DNA of 64,000 nt from Gnetum montanum (taxonomy: Eukaryota; Streptophyta; Gnetopsida; Gnetales; Gnetaceae). The position numbers were made by a program, and so were the translations under genes. Of the stretch, positions 1-11,403 are shown one piece after another. Below the pieces are notes generated by a model. That model had not been told where the DNA came from. It was given only the letters and a program-made list of their open reading frames with translations, and searched no databases. The stretch spans positions 1,684,268 through 1,748,267 of the forward strand of contig MNCI01022611.1 in assembly GCA_015680685.1 (NCBI GenBank). Direction: 5' to 3'. How positions within the stretch are numbered: the first letter of the stretch is position 1; each line of letters begins with the position of its first letter.

Positions 1-1405
1 AAGAAGTCTTTGCATGGTGTGGTCCCCACGCATAAAAACACAAAACAAAGAAAAGAAGGAAAAAAGAAAGAAAAAAAAAGAGAAAAAAGAAAAAAAAACA
101 AAAGTGAGGATTCAAAGCACACCCCTTAGACGAAATAAAATTTGGGCTGCAAGCACTGGTTATGGAACCAAAGTGTTCCCTCTAACTAAGGCCCTTCTCG
201 CTTCCCATTCTCTCCTTCGTTTCGTCGGAATGGTGGTGGCTCTTCGAAGATGCATCCTTGTTATCCAAGTGGATGGTTTGACCAAATACTTTGATGCGAA
301 GTCACTGGAATGGTTAGTTTGAGGCCCGAGTTGGAATGAGATTTGCCAAGTCACATTAATACAACACACAAGGGGTTGTACACCACCTTGCTCTTGGGAT
401 TCCCTTCCACTTCTCTTCTTCCCATCCTTCTCTCCATGGTTCACCTCATTGTCGGTTGTATCATTGTATATACTTTGGTTGATGCCTTGTTTTCTTTTTG
501 GTAAATTCTTACGGTTAAGACTTTAACTCTTGTTCCAAAGGACATTCCCAGAGCCCACGGACTCTTTGAATGTGGGATTGTCAAGGCATTAAGGGCATGA
601 GCCTGCTTTGGGGAGGACCCACTGACATTCCTATTTGGAACATTAGTTAACTTCTTTTCCTTAACATTTTGCAATTAATTAACATTTTTTGTTCATTTCC
701 ATCATGACATCCCCTTCACCAATGCCATAGTTGTCACTTTTTACCTATCTTTCTTACTCCTTTTCATTCTCCATTCTAACGCTACTGGAGGTTCGCGATT
801 AGTCATGGGGGTACATGGCCTGCTTTTTCGGTTTTTATCCTAAGCCCTGGATTTTTTTCGTTTTTCTTCCTAACCCCTATACCTTCGGTAGTCATCATCT
901 ACATTTCCCAGATCCATATTAGCCATACCCCAACTTAGCCACGGAACCCAAACCGAAGCAAGGTATGCTTTACTTAATGCTTCAATTACCCTTGCTAATA
1001 TATGATTGTGTTGTGGGTGCAGATGGCCATCATACAACAACGGAATGGATCTAGAGCAAACACTTGGAGTGGAGCAGCATTGAAGCCGCTATGCAAGGAG
1101 TAGAATTGATAACGTGCTTACGGATGGACAATGGAAGGCACAACCTAGGCATTGGCAGCAACAAGACTCTTCTTCCTTCTTCTCTTCTATTCTCTCTCCT
1201 CTTTTCTCTAAGCTACCAACTGTGGCCTGATGTCATTGTAATAAGGTGTTCACCCTTGTTGTCATGAACACTAGTTTTTGTCAAGTCTTGTAATAAAGAC
1301 CGTTCACCTGTCATCCCATTAGTTCTATTTCCCCTAATAATCTCATACCTACCTGATATCATTGTAAGGAACTCGAGGACGAGTTTTCATTCAGTCATGT
1401 GGGTA
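1..1405 (+). mobile_element. Athila-like element 1, 3' internal non-coding part, cut by window edge
   Basis: This stretch runs parallel to 12007-13336 of the Athila-like element 2, starting with the same AAGAAGTCTTTGCATGGTGT word and ending at the same pre-LTR motif. It is therefore the internal 3' end of a second copy, whose gag part lies left of the window. I see no coding frame that is kept between the two copies, so the short open frames here are probably chance. The last bases, CATGTGGGTA at 1396-1405, stand where the polypurine tract should be, next to the LTR. The family resemblance is seen directly; the lineage is inferred from element 2. Confidence 0.8.
45..106 (+). repeat. Purine-only (A/G) low-complexity tract
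   Basis: About 60 bases are almost purely A and G. The matching place in element 2, near 12040, has only a short A-rich run, so the tract expanded in this copy or shrank in the other. Confidence 0.8.
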
Positions 1406-2465
1406 TGATGAGACGCAACCTGCATGTGCTGTGATATCGCATCCCATGCGATATCGTGTACGCGATATCAAGTCTTACCCTGCGATATCGCATCCCTCCG
1501 TCATATCTATAAATAAGAGGCGGCACTCCCTTCATTTCCCAATCCTGGCTAGAAGTAGCGAAGCTCTGGCAGATTGATCACTCCAGAGTTAGAATTTTTC
1601 CCATGTGCCCGCAGTAGGAGTCCTAGAGTGAACGGCTCTTTATTCGAGCAGCTTGTAACCTGAACCCAAGTTGTGTACGGCAATAAAGACGAACTTGATT
1701 GGATAAACCTTGCAGCACGTGGTTTCATTTATTGCTTTCATTTACTGCTTTCCTAGTGCGTTCAAGTACGACTTGATTACGAGCGTCTACGGACGTGTAC
1801 GGCTAGTCAAGGAATCGGCTGCTTGACGCAATGCATGAGTACGACTCAATTACGAGCATTGGCTGCTTGGTAACCCAGTAGCGTATTCCAGGATTCTGCG
1901 CTTGGTAATCCCAGTAGTAGTCCGATGTGTACGGCTAGTTGAGGAATCGGCTGCTCATTGCTAGGCTAGAACGTGTGATAAGTACGACTTAGTTACGAGC
2001 ACCCACGGGTGTGTACGGCTAGCTAAGGAATCGGCTGCTTATCACACTTAGGCTAAATAGGTGCCTCAGTACGACCACTTCGAGCACTTGCGTTACGTGT
2101 GGTGATCCCAGTAACGATTAGCGTTTGGTAAGCCACAGTTGCATAGTTCAGGGTGTGTCCGGTAAGTGGGAACGGATGCTGACGCTAGTTAATTTAGACT
2201 TAGGACATTAGTTAGAGTTAGTTAGTTTCTCAACCCTTTCCCCTGGTAGCATAGAAGATAAGCCAAAAATACCAAAAAAATCACATACCTCAGACTTGCT
2301 TAACCATACACCATGACACTTACAAGCAAGCCTGGGAAGACAACGAACGATTAACCCCAAGTGTTTGTTGTGGTGTTAAGGCATTTAGTCTGTGGAGTTC
2401 GACCGGATCGCGCGTGCACGCTCGTGTTCGTATGGTTGAGTGTAGGGGTACCTCACCACTCATCA
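1406..2465 (+). repeat. 3' LTR of Athila-like element 1
   Basis: The LTR starts with TGATGAGACGC directly after the purine tract and ends with CACTCATCA, the same ends as the LTRs of element 2. It is about 1060 bp, longer than the 818 and 803 bp of element 2. It carries four GATATC-centred palindromes at about 1431-1490, then a TATA box (CTATAAATAAGAGG, near 1507). Its right end abuts the 3' LTR of chromovirus G, so element 1 inserted into G. The expected target duplication (ACTAG, 2466-2470) cannot be checked because the left end is outside the window. Confidence 0.85.
1431..1518 (+). promoter_or_regulatory. GATATC palindrome cluster and TATA box in LTR of element 1
   Basis: GATATC cores occur at about 1433, 1450, 1464 and 1483, mostly as GCGATATCGC-type palindromes. 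The TATA-like CTATAAATA follows at about 1507. The layout suggests the LTR core promoter; this is inference from position. Confidence 0.55.
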
Positions 2466-4070
2466 ACTAGAAAGATAAAAAAAGGATAAAAATGATAACA
2501 ACCATAGATAAAAAAATTCAAAAGATCCATCAGGTCTCCAACATGACTTGTGGTGATTAAGGAGATTGACAAATAAGGTAAAATATAAAGAGCAACAAGT
2601 AATGGCATACTACAATCCTACCATAGGCCATGATGGTCAATCATGACTTGACCATAACTTGTGATGGACTAATGGTATTGTAGGCTTAATAACAAAGATA
2701 GGTAATGATACATGGAAGATTAAGGATGAATCATAACTCCATCATGACCTCATCATAACTTGTGGTTTGTGACCATGACCAAACCAAGACTTGTGGTTAG
2801 ATCTAGTAATCATACCATGACTTGTGGCTAACTTGTGATTTTGTACAAAAATCATAAAATTAACAAAAGGCATGCATGAAATGGACATTAAAATATTTTC
2901 AATAGATAGAGAGTACTAGGGATGAGGAGAACAAGAACCTTAACAAGGCTAAAAGACTACTCAACATAAGGAAAGAAAGAGATAAAGGATCTATAAGCCA
3001 CAAGGATGTAAAATCCTTGGAAAACTTCATAAAACTAAATAATGCTACAAACTAAGTCCTAATTCTTTCTGAATGGCTAACACAAGTAAGACTAATAGCA
3101 AAATTACTTCATAAGTGTTTAAAATAAATATAATCAAGCAAAACTCATTACCTGAAAATTGTTAGTAAGTATTCTTATGAAACCATTTCCTAAAATTGGT
3201 GAATAATAGTGATAATTACATCAACTAAATAAAAAATTAAATTACAATAATTATTATATATAATTGATTACAATCATACCAATAATTCAAACAAAAAGTG
3301 ACATAGATTTATAAAAATAATAATAAAGTAATATCCATCCCAAGCCACTATGCATAGAATCATATAGATTCAAATAAATGGAAGAGAGGTCAAGATTACT
3401 CAGAAATACCCATGATCCTATGCTTCCCATGATCCCAACTAGAAAAACATCCTTGCACAACCATAATGTCTAAATCTAGTCACATCTCCCCTTCTAACAT
3501 GAAGTTGTCAAGGTGCTTTGATAGAGAGTTTTGGTTTTTATTAAAAATATACCATAATTTATATACAAAAACATAGGTCAAATATCATAAACTTACACTA
3601 AATAAAAAGCAATCTCCATAAAATCCTTGTAACTAATATAAATCCTCCATTTAAGTTAAGCATAAATAAATTAATTTTAGTGTCATAACATAAGATAATT
3701 AAATTAATAAGATAACATAAAAATAAAATAAATCTATCTCTCACACAAAAATAATTCACACATAATTATTAATGCTAAATCATGCCATGCTCCCACCTTA
3801 ACCTCCATGAGAACTTTTCACAGTTCATCCCTTAGATCAATACACATATGTTGGCTAAAAATACATTTATAGAATATCATAAAGAGGCACATGGCTAGAA
3901 TAATGCATAAATATTAAAATATCACATGGTGCATTAAATATAAAATATGCTATGTTGAAATCTACCTAACACACATTATGATCACAACATAACACACACA
4001 AACATCACTAAATATAAGACTAAACAAGAGAGATAAACTAACCAAACATCTAAAAACATGGGATGTTACA
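2466..4070 (-). repeat. 3' LTR of minus-strand chromovirus G, truncated
   Basis: On the minus strand the LTR starts at 4070 with TGTAACATCCC, directly after a purine tract (GGGGAAGGA) that follows the pol stop. It is homologous to 47.7-48.8 kb, where the other LTR of G lies; the shared part includes many degenerate CATGACTTGTGGT-like words. The distal end is missing because Athila-like element 1 sits at 2465. No coding sequence is visible here. Confidence 0.75.
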
Positions 4071-4081
4071 TCCTTCCCCTA

Positions 4082-4441
4082 TTAAGAATCTTCTTTCTCC
4101 AAGATCTCAAGATGGAATGATTGCAAATTAGAATCAAGCTCTAAATCACTTCTTGAAAAGTATGAAAGCTTCATAAGACCTGCACCATGAAAACTATCCT
4201 ATTCCATAATTTCCACTCCATCCAATCCAAGATCCTAATAGGATGCACCACATATAAAGCATCAACTTGAAGTTGTACCTTGGTCCAATTGATAATGTGA
4301 CTATCATTTGGAACATCCAAAGCATAAAGACATAAAAGACATCATGGATGCTTAAACTCTATGAAGGAAAACTTATGGGAAAGACCACCTTTCCTGTGCA
4401 TCAAAAAACATTGAAAGGTACAAGCTTGACTTTATAACTAA
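4082..4441 (-). pseudogene. End of gypsy pol of G (integrase tail with chromodomain-like segment)
   Basis: Read on the minus strand, this is the C-terminal end of a Ty3/gypsy polyprotein. In order there is a degenerate version of the KLSPKFIGPF step, then IHDVFYV (family form IHDVFHVSML), then SHIINW, HPIRILD and a chromodomain-like tail with EVTWELDSNLQ. It ends at a stop just before the purine tract and the LTR. There are stops and at least one frameshift. The coding match stops at 4441, where the LTR of element X begins, so X interrupts it. The missing N-terminal part of integrase lies beyond 37.1 kb. The Tekay/Del-like placement is inferred. Confidence 0.7.
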
Positions 4442-6754
4442 TGCCAAAGTAAGCATAGTGAAAGGGTTATGTAGCTGTGATGATGAGAAATCATAGATTA
4501 GAGTGAAAAATTCTTTAAAACTATTAAATGAAGACATATTATGGAACATTGCTAGTGGTGATAGAAATCAACTTCTTCTTCATCAATTTTTATTGCCACA
4601 TTAATCTAGATCAATATTGATTAATTTCTTAAAAAAACAACATATCACACAACATTAATTGGATAGAAAAGTTTTATATTATGAGAATATGTTGTTAGAA
4701 GTCACTGGCTCGATATATCTAGAAATAAGCCTCTATTTTTTCATTTCTTAATATTGAAGGCAATTGCCTAAGCTGATAAAAATCAATAAGCTAAAATTTT
4801 CAAAACAATTGCTACATATAAACTCAATCCTTGAAAATTTTGAATTTATTCAGGTCCAACTAGATAAGGACAACTTAGATCTTCATTAGAGACTAAATAT
4901 CATAACCATGCAAGGTAGATTTAATGACTTCTATAAACAAATTGATTATACATGACTTCATAAAAAATGAGTAGGTAATATGACATTGAATTAGATATTT
5001 CATGGGCATGAAAACATGAATACAATGTCTACATCTATATCATAGCTTCTAAATAAATAAGAGGCTTAAACATTCTTGAGATTTAAGGCCAAATTAAACA
5101 TTGACACATCAATAACATAAGCCTCAAACATGAATTTCACTACCCTTTTGATGAGTGGCAAGGAACCCCTATGTCCAACCATACAAATTACAAGCATTCA
5201 CACATGATCTGGTCAAATTCTATGGATGAAAATAGTTTGGTATCTAGATTATTAGGCTTTGATCATAGTTCGTTGTCTTCCCACTTGGACTAGTGGTAGC
5301 CTTGTCATGTATGGTTTAGTCCAAAGTGAGGCATATGATGTTGTCTAATTCTATGCTACTCCTAATGATGATAAAGAGATAAATTAACTAAGCTAATGAA
5401 GAGTGGAAAATAAGATCTAAACTAGCCTAACTAGCCTAGCACAAGTACCTACCCACTTTCCTAGACACATCTTGAACACATATAGCACTACTAGGCTACC
5501 AAACATTAAGTGTTTCTAGGTTACCAAGCACTATATGTATGCTTGAAGTGGTCGTGCTTATGTTCATTAACAACTGGAAGTTAATTTCTTAATTTAAATG
5601 CAGTAAAGTAAAGTGCATGAAAGTAAACTACATTAAAGGAAACATTAATCTATTCTCAGTGCTACAAGGATTATCAAAAGAATTCGTTTTTATTCCCATC
5701 ACACTATTGCACTTAGGTACATCAATGTTCAAGCAAAGATCCATACATACTTAGACTCTTGCTATAGGCACTTAGAAAATATTCTAATTCTAGTGGAAAA
5801 AAATTGCAAAAGTTTCTCCAGCTATCACAAAAACTAATATCAAAATCATGAACCCAAGCACTATATTTATAGGTTGGCGTATACCCTGCAACATTAAATA
5901 TCTGACATTGCATCTTGGCCCTAACATTAGATACCCAATGTCGAGGCTCTGACGTTGATACCTAACATCGGAGTGGATGAAAACATGCAATTCATCACCT
6001 TCCATTCTAAGAAATAAATTATAAATATAATTACCTCATAAATATTGCAAAAAACTCATAAATTTCTATATACTTGATGGTGAAAAAAGTATGAAAAAAA
6101 CTCAAGAATTGAGGGTCTTTCAAGAATACATGCATTTCTTCAAATACATTCATTAAAATCATGATAATAATTGAGGCAAGAACATGAAACATAATAGCAT
6201 GAAATAAAACTAAATTTAGCATCTCGCTAGATCCATGAGACGGCATTCCTAATCTTCAATCTTTATAAGAAAGGATTTGTGAAAATGTCTAAAAAATGTA
6301 TGAAAGATATTATAAGAATTAGGACCTATAAAATTCATGATGGAAGAGTTTAATTATGAGATACTTTATGACAACAATGTGAAAAATCAAATACCTACAC
6401 TAACAAATTGGTAACCACTCAAATGGATAAAAGATAGAGTAATAGGGAAGAAAGAAAAACTTCAGGTCATTCATCTTGAAAATCTCATTGCTTCATTGTA
6501 CATTTCAATGAGGTTCATGATTTCCTTTTATAGATAAAGGAGTGGAGAGGTCTTAAAACTTCTCTTCATGTGGGATAAAATTTTCTTGTTTTTCTTATTT
6601 TTTTTTCATAAGCTAAGATTTTATAAGGTTTCTTTACCTATTTTTCTAAACTTTCTTATCCTTCTTTGAATACATAAGACTTCTAACTTCTGCCTAACTT
6701 TAAACATAAATATAAAACAAAGAAAAAGTTTGGGCATTGTCCACAATCATGACA
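4442..6754 (-). repeat. 3' LTR of element X (interrupted by solo LTR Y1)
   Basis: It is homologous along its length to 15049-16521. The first 19 bases of the two copies align without a gap and differ mostly by transitions. On the minus strand a TATA-like CTATAAAAGG lies near 6525. The LTR is split by the solo LTR at 5149-5997. Confidence 0.7.
5149..5997 (-). repeat. Solo LTR Y1 (Athila-related Y family), minus strand
   Basis: The segment is the reverse complement of the LTR at 61110-61994: same ends (TGATGA... to ...CTCATCA), same TATA region (TATAAATATAG near 5860 on the minus strand) and the same cluster of ATGTTAGGTATC-like half-palindromes. It is flanked by CCTTT (5144-5148) and CCTTC (5998-6002), a 5-bp target duplication with one change. 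The uninterrupted site exists in the other LTR of X at 15743-15747. No internal sequence accompanies it, so it is a solo LTR. Confidence 0.85.
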
Positions 6755-7040
6755 ATCTTTCTTCAATGATAAAAATTTATCTTTGGATTAATGCTCCTTG
6801 AATTTATGATAATGCTTCTTCTTGATATCTTTTTGTCTTCTTATCTTAAATTTTCTTTGGTACCTTGTTGATCTTATTCTTATTCATGAACTATGAGAAA
6901 TGTATGACACTTTTTGAAACATTTACAGCTTGATTAAGTCAATGGAAGTTTTCTTGAAGTTACTACTTAATGTAGAATTTAATTTCCTCTCACTTGACTT
7001 CTATAATTTTTGTGCCTTTGATTCTTGATTTGAGAATTAT
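6755..7040 (-). other. Internal region of element X, right part of left half
   Basis: AT-rich sequence between the 3' LTR of X and the Athila-like insertion. On the minus strand a purine-rich GAAGAAAGATTG precedes the LTR and may be the polypurine tract. No coding frame is seen. Confidence 0.45.
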
Positions 7041-7858
7041 TGATGGGACACGATATCGCATGGGCCGTGATATCGCATCTGCAATATCGCGTTGACCCCC
7101 TGCAATATCATGTATGCGATATCGTAGCCCATCAGCTTATCTATAAATAAGAGGTGGCTTTCCCTTGTTTCCTAATCTAGATCTAAACCCTTAGCTAAAC
7201 TCTAGCAGTTTTACCATTCCAGAGATAGAATAATTTCCATGTGCTCGTAGTAGGAGTCTCAAAGTAAACAGATCTTTATTCGAAAAATTTGTACCTGAGC
7301 ACACAATTGTGTATGGCAATAAAGAAAAACTTTCTAATAAACCTTGTAGCATGTGGACTACACTAAATAGGAATTAATTAATGTTAAATGCTTAATATTT
7401 TCCTTAGATAATTAATCTCTCTCAACCATCAACTCTCCTAGTTAAGTGCATTCAGTACGACCGCTTCGAGCACGTGTGCTATGCTTGGTAACCCAGTAAC
7501 GAATAGCGTTTGGTAATTCCAATACGTTTGCACTGGTACAGGGTGTGTATGGTAAGTGGGGATAGACACTGATGCTAGGACAATTAGAACTTAGTTAATT
7601 AAAGTTAGTCATTTAGCCTCTTCACCCTTCACCTCTTAGCATAGGTGTTAAAAAGATAAAAGACATAAAAATCATATACCTCAGACTTACTTAATAATAC
7701 AACTGTGACAATACAAGTAAGTTTGGGAAGATAACGATTGATTAACCTTAAGTGTTCCATTAGGGCACGTAAGAACTTAGTCCTTGGAGTTTGACCGGAT
7801 CACTCGTGAGACACTCGTATCCATATGGTTGAGTGTAGGGGTACCTCGCCACTCATCA
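7041..7858 (+). repeat. 5' LTR of Athila-like element 2
   Basis: Starts TGATGGGACACG and ends CACTCATCA. It contains a cluster of five GATATC/AATATC palindromes at about 7050-7130 and then CTATAAATAAGAGG at 7141. The rest aligns with 13337-14139 and with 1406-2465. Confidence 0.9.
7050..7154 (+). promoter_or_regulatory. Palindrome cluster and TATA box of LTR, element 2
   Basis: Successive cores read CGATATCGCA, TGATATCGCA, GCAATATCGC, GCAATATCAT and GCGATATCGT, the variants fitting CpG decay of GCGATATCGC. The TATA box CTATAAATAA is at 7141-7150. Probable core promoter with a repeated binding site; inferred from position. Confidence 0.55.
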
Positions 7859-7859
7859 T

Positions 7860-7877
7860 TGGTGTTGTTGCCGGGGA
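7860..7877 (+). other. Primer binding site matching tRNA-Asp
   Basis: The sequence TGGTGTTGTTGCCGGGGA stands one base after the LTR. It equals TGGCGCCGTTGCCGGGGA, the complement of the plant tRNA-Asp 3' end as I remember it, except for three C-to-T changes. Athila elements are known to use this primer. Confidence 0.85.
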
Positions 7878-8003
7878 CTTAGTTGTTTGTTCGCTACGTA
7901 GAACATAGGAAATCATCCACATCGTTGGGAGCTAAAATGAACCCCTAGGGTTAATCAAGAGAAAAATAACATAATGACAAACAGCACACTGAACAAAACT
8001 AAA

Positions 8004-9901
8004 ATGTCTTCTTCTCCACACAAAAGCACTTCACCACCTAGTACCAACACTAGAGACAGTCGACGGCACAACACACATAACCAAAATCCATCAGTTCCTT
8101 AACAATTCAATGTGGTATATATTCATCATGATCAATATATACCTGGATTTACCTTTGTCTTCCATCAAGATGAACAACTGCTTTGGAGAGACTTAGAGGG
8201 TAACATAGTGTTACCCCCAGATAGAGCAGCCCCCAACATGCTCCTTCGTGCCCATACACGAACAGGCATGTCACAATTATACGCTGAGTACATTGCATGC
8301 GATTACAATGCAAGGACTACCATCCCATAGAAGCACAACATCAACAGGACTTGCGACAGGAGAGTTACCACACATTGTTGAAGGGCAAAGGACCCCATAA
8401 TGCTTCACCCATCATAAGTGAGATTAAGGGTGCTGAACCTATTTCAATAGGTTCTTCACAAAATAATGTTCCCCCTCCTAAAAATAGTGAGGAGATGGTA
8501 TATTAGAACCTTCGCTCCATGATTCACAACCCTAGTTCTAATCCCCACAAACACCAAGTGTTCAACAAGGAAACATAAACAAAAGATAAGGGTGAGCATT
8601 CTGATCGTCATCACAATCAGGGTCAAGATCACCGAAGGGAAGATAGGAAACATCATCATGGAAATGGTTCTCCTTCCTCTTACCCTTCATCATCACATTC
8701 ACCATCTCCTTCAACATTAGGACGCAGTCATAAGGAACCTAACCGTGAGGATAAGGGTAAGCAAAATGAGAGACCTTGATGAGAGAGTCAAGAGTGAGGA
8801 CGAGGGCACTCTAGAGAATCAAGGCATGAAAGAAGGAAAAGTAGGGAACCATGTAGACATCATAGATGCTATGAGAGAAATGACCAAGAAGAACCCCTAC
8901 TTGCAACCTGAAGCATGTTATACATTACAAAGGCCATTAGAATTCCTACAAGGCACTAGAAAGATAGCAGGATCAAGAGATTAGACATGAATAATATCCC
9001 ACGATTTGAGGGGGTATACAACGCTGATCCTCAGAACCATTTATAGGAATTTCACAATGCATGTGCCTTGTAGAATATTGAGAATGAGTGGAAAAAATTA
9101 AAGTTATTTCCAAGGACACTAGTAAAAGAAGCGGAAAGATGGTACCAGTCCTTAGAATTGAAATCCATTCGAAGGTGGAGTACGATGCTAGAACTATTTA
9201 ACGATAAATATCAAACATACTCCCAAGTGTCCAACATATAGAAACAGATCCAAGGATGGAAGTTAGAAACTAATGAATCCTTGGATGCTGCCATGGGCCA
9301 TTATTATACATTGTTACATCGTTGCCCAAGCCATGGTTACTCACAGCAGGATCAACTACGCCATTTCGTAGATGGACTTAGGCATGAAACTAGGAGAACC
9401 CTTGGAGGATATGCCCAAGGGAGATTATTTGAGGTTAGGTCCCATTAGATCCATAGATTGCTAGAACAAGTAGATAAGGAAGAAGGAGAGCTACGTAAGA
9501 GAGAAAACGTAGAAGAGTACAATCACGATCCTTCCCTCTGAAAAAGGAGAGTAAGATTCTGTGAGGAGGAGGATGAGTCATCACTTGAAGAGCTGGTGAA
9601 TAGGAAAACCTTGTCAATTTAAAAATTAACAATAGAAATGTTGGAAAACGTAGATCAAATGTGGGACTCCTTAGATAGTAGACTTGAAACTATTCTAAAA
9701 ATCATAGAGGAGTCTAAGGAGCAAAGTAGTGACTATGATAAAAAGAAGAGGAGGGATTTGGACCAAGCACGTAACAAAGGTAAGGGTAAAATGGCCATCA
9801 CCGAAGAGGTTGTGAATTCTGATACAAACAATGACGGTGGATGTGAGATATGCCAATATGACCATCCTAAGGGATGTTGCCCAATAATCTCACATCTATA
9901 A
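8004..9901 (+). pseudogene. gag: Decayed gag of Athila-like element 2
   Basis: Gag is the capsid-like protein that packages element RNA. A possible start at 8004 opens a serine/threonine-rich leader (MSSSPHKSTSPP). A second open stretch covers 8112-8330. The retrotransposon gag core is at about 8987-9480, with PRFEGVYNADPQNHL, then EAERWYQSL, RRWSTMLELFNDKY and HFVDGLRHETRR. A zinc-knuckle-like CEICQYDHPKGCC (CX2CX3HX4C) lies near 9840-9880. Several in-frame stops and frameshifts break the gene, many of them CAG or CAA to TAG or TAA changes. The order leader, capsid core, basic stretch, zinc knuckle and protease is that of Athila/Tat polyproteins. Confidence 0.8.
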
Positions 9902-10489
9902 GAGCCTGGGGTGTATGCACTCAAACCAAGACTTAATAAATGGCAAGCACCCCATCGGTTACCTTATCCCCAAGGTAACCCAAGGCAGTTCCACCAACCG
10001 CTAATGTATTATCCAAGTGGAACTCCACCACAACCTATTGAGAAACACCAGTAGTGGCAATACCCACAATCATGGGGGATGCCACCACCTAGGCAACAAT
10101 ACCCTTACTGGCAACCAGATACATATGGCTACTACATGTAGTGTCCAATCTCTCCAAGTGACTCTATCGATCACGCGACACCACAATGTCACTACCAAGC
10201 TTGGGAGTACTATAGGACTCCTTCTCCTAGGAGAGACACACCACATCCATAGCATCCTCCAAACCCATCCGCGACCCTTACACTGATAGCTCCACTACTG
10301 CCTACTCCAGCAATGCAAGAGGAACTCCCCACTTAACCACAACAACACAATGCTACGAGAGTTGTAAACCTTCAACCCGCTACTAGTTCTAACAACCGTA
10401 TAAGGAGATGACCTTTCTTCAGAACCAATTGTTCAAATAATCTCTCACAACCACAAGCGGCTGAACCTCCAAACATTCCTCCATCAAAT

Positions 10490-11104
10490 ATGGCTTCAGA
10501 GCTCCCTTCAAACCAACAACAGAGCTCAATGCATACAGTTATGTTAACACATACCGTCACTCACTGGATCAAGGAAGGCCACCTTCCCAAGAAATTCTCT
10601 AATCCCAGAAGTCCCTTAATCTACCTCCAAGTTGCTAGGAATGAACCACATAAAGCTCTTCTTGACTTAGGTTCTGGAGTCAACTTAATATCACAATGAA
10701 TGTATAAAGCCTAGAACATGCCTCCACTAAAGAAGAGAAATATTCGCTTAGAGCTGGCTGACTAGTCCATCATCGTTCCTTTCGAATTGGTAAAGGACAT
10801 CGTTACTATTGTGTGTAGTTGGTCATACCCAGTTGATTTCCTAGTGATCTAAGTAAACAATGACAAAGGGGACTTCCCAATAATAATGGGGAGGGCATGG
10901 CTAAGTACCATAAATGCATGCCTAGGAATCCATGATCTTTCCTTGGAAATATCTAAGGAAACACTTATAGAAAGATCAAGAAGAAGAAGGTTCCATGCAT
11001 CACATATAGTGATACAGAGGGTGATGACGTACAAGAATGTTCAACATCTCCTACATGCAATCGGTGTTCCTAGGAAGTTAACATACAAAAGTGCCTATAT
11101 GTAG
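10490..11104 (+). pseudogene. Decayed retropepsin-like protease of Athila-like element 2
   Basis: Aspartic protease that would cut the gag polyprotein. The active-site segment reads KALLDLGSGVNLISQ near 10650-10699; Athila-type proteases have a D-x-G-A/S core here. Downstream come LELAD, YPVDFLVI and the flap-end motif PIIMGRAWLSTINA at about 10880-10915, close to the family form P-L-I-L-G-R-P-F-L-A-T. Three or more stops lie between the two open parts. After the protease the frame runs to about 11100 without a reverse transcriptase. I am confident of the family and certain that the copy is dead. Confidence 0.8.
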
Positions 11105-11133
11105 CAACCACACAACAAGAGAACACCCGGTGG

Positions 11134-11403
11134 TTGATAGCTAATCGAGGGAGCAAACCACCAATATGCATGGAACTAACTGGGGGACCAACTTGCGCCC
11201 ACGTAGAAAGCATAGATGCACTGGAGCAAGAGTGTCGCCAACTTCCAACCCTTAATCTGAAACCACAAATTGAGGAAAATTGGAAACTCTTAGAAAATCC
11301 AGATGAGTACTCTGATAGAAAAATACTAGTCTGTGTGCAACCGACTAACCCTTATCATGAACCTAGAATGGTCTATGCACATAGCACATTTGAGAGAGGA
11401 TGA
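11134..11403 (+). pseudogene. Open remnant after the protease, unknown function
   Basis: An 89-residue open frame follows the protease. It is hydrophilic, with CAHVESIDALEQECRQL, and ends with a stop at about 11401. It may be the natural C-terminal tail of the truncated polyprotein. I recognise no domain. Confidence 0.35.

Noticed and set aside
160-674. Minus-strand open frames of 94 and 77 codons at the left edge
   Set aside because: They lie in the non-coding 3' region shared with 12007-13336, and the frames are not kept in that copy.
2540-2850. CRISPR-like array from the repeated CATGACTTGTGG words
   Set aside because: Spacing is irregular, repeats are short and diverged, and the context is a plant LTR.
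4429-4433. ACTTT at 4429 and 37097 as target duplication of B in G
   Set aside because: The words match, but element X lies between and its LTR starts 9 bases later, so a chance match is as likely.
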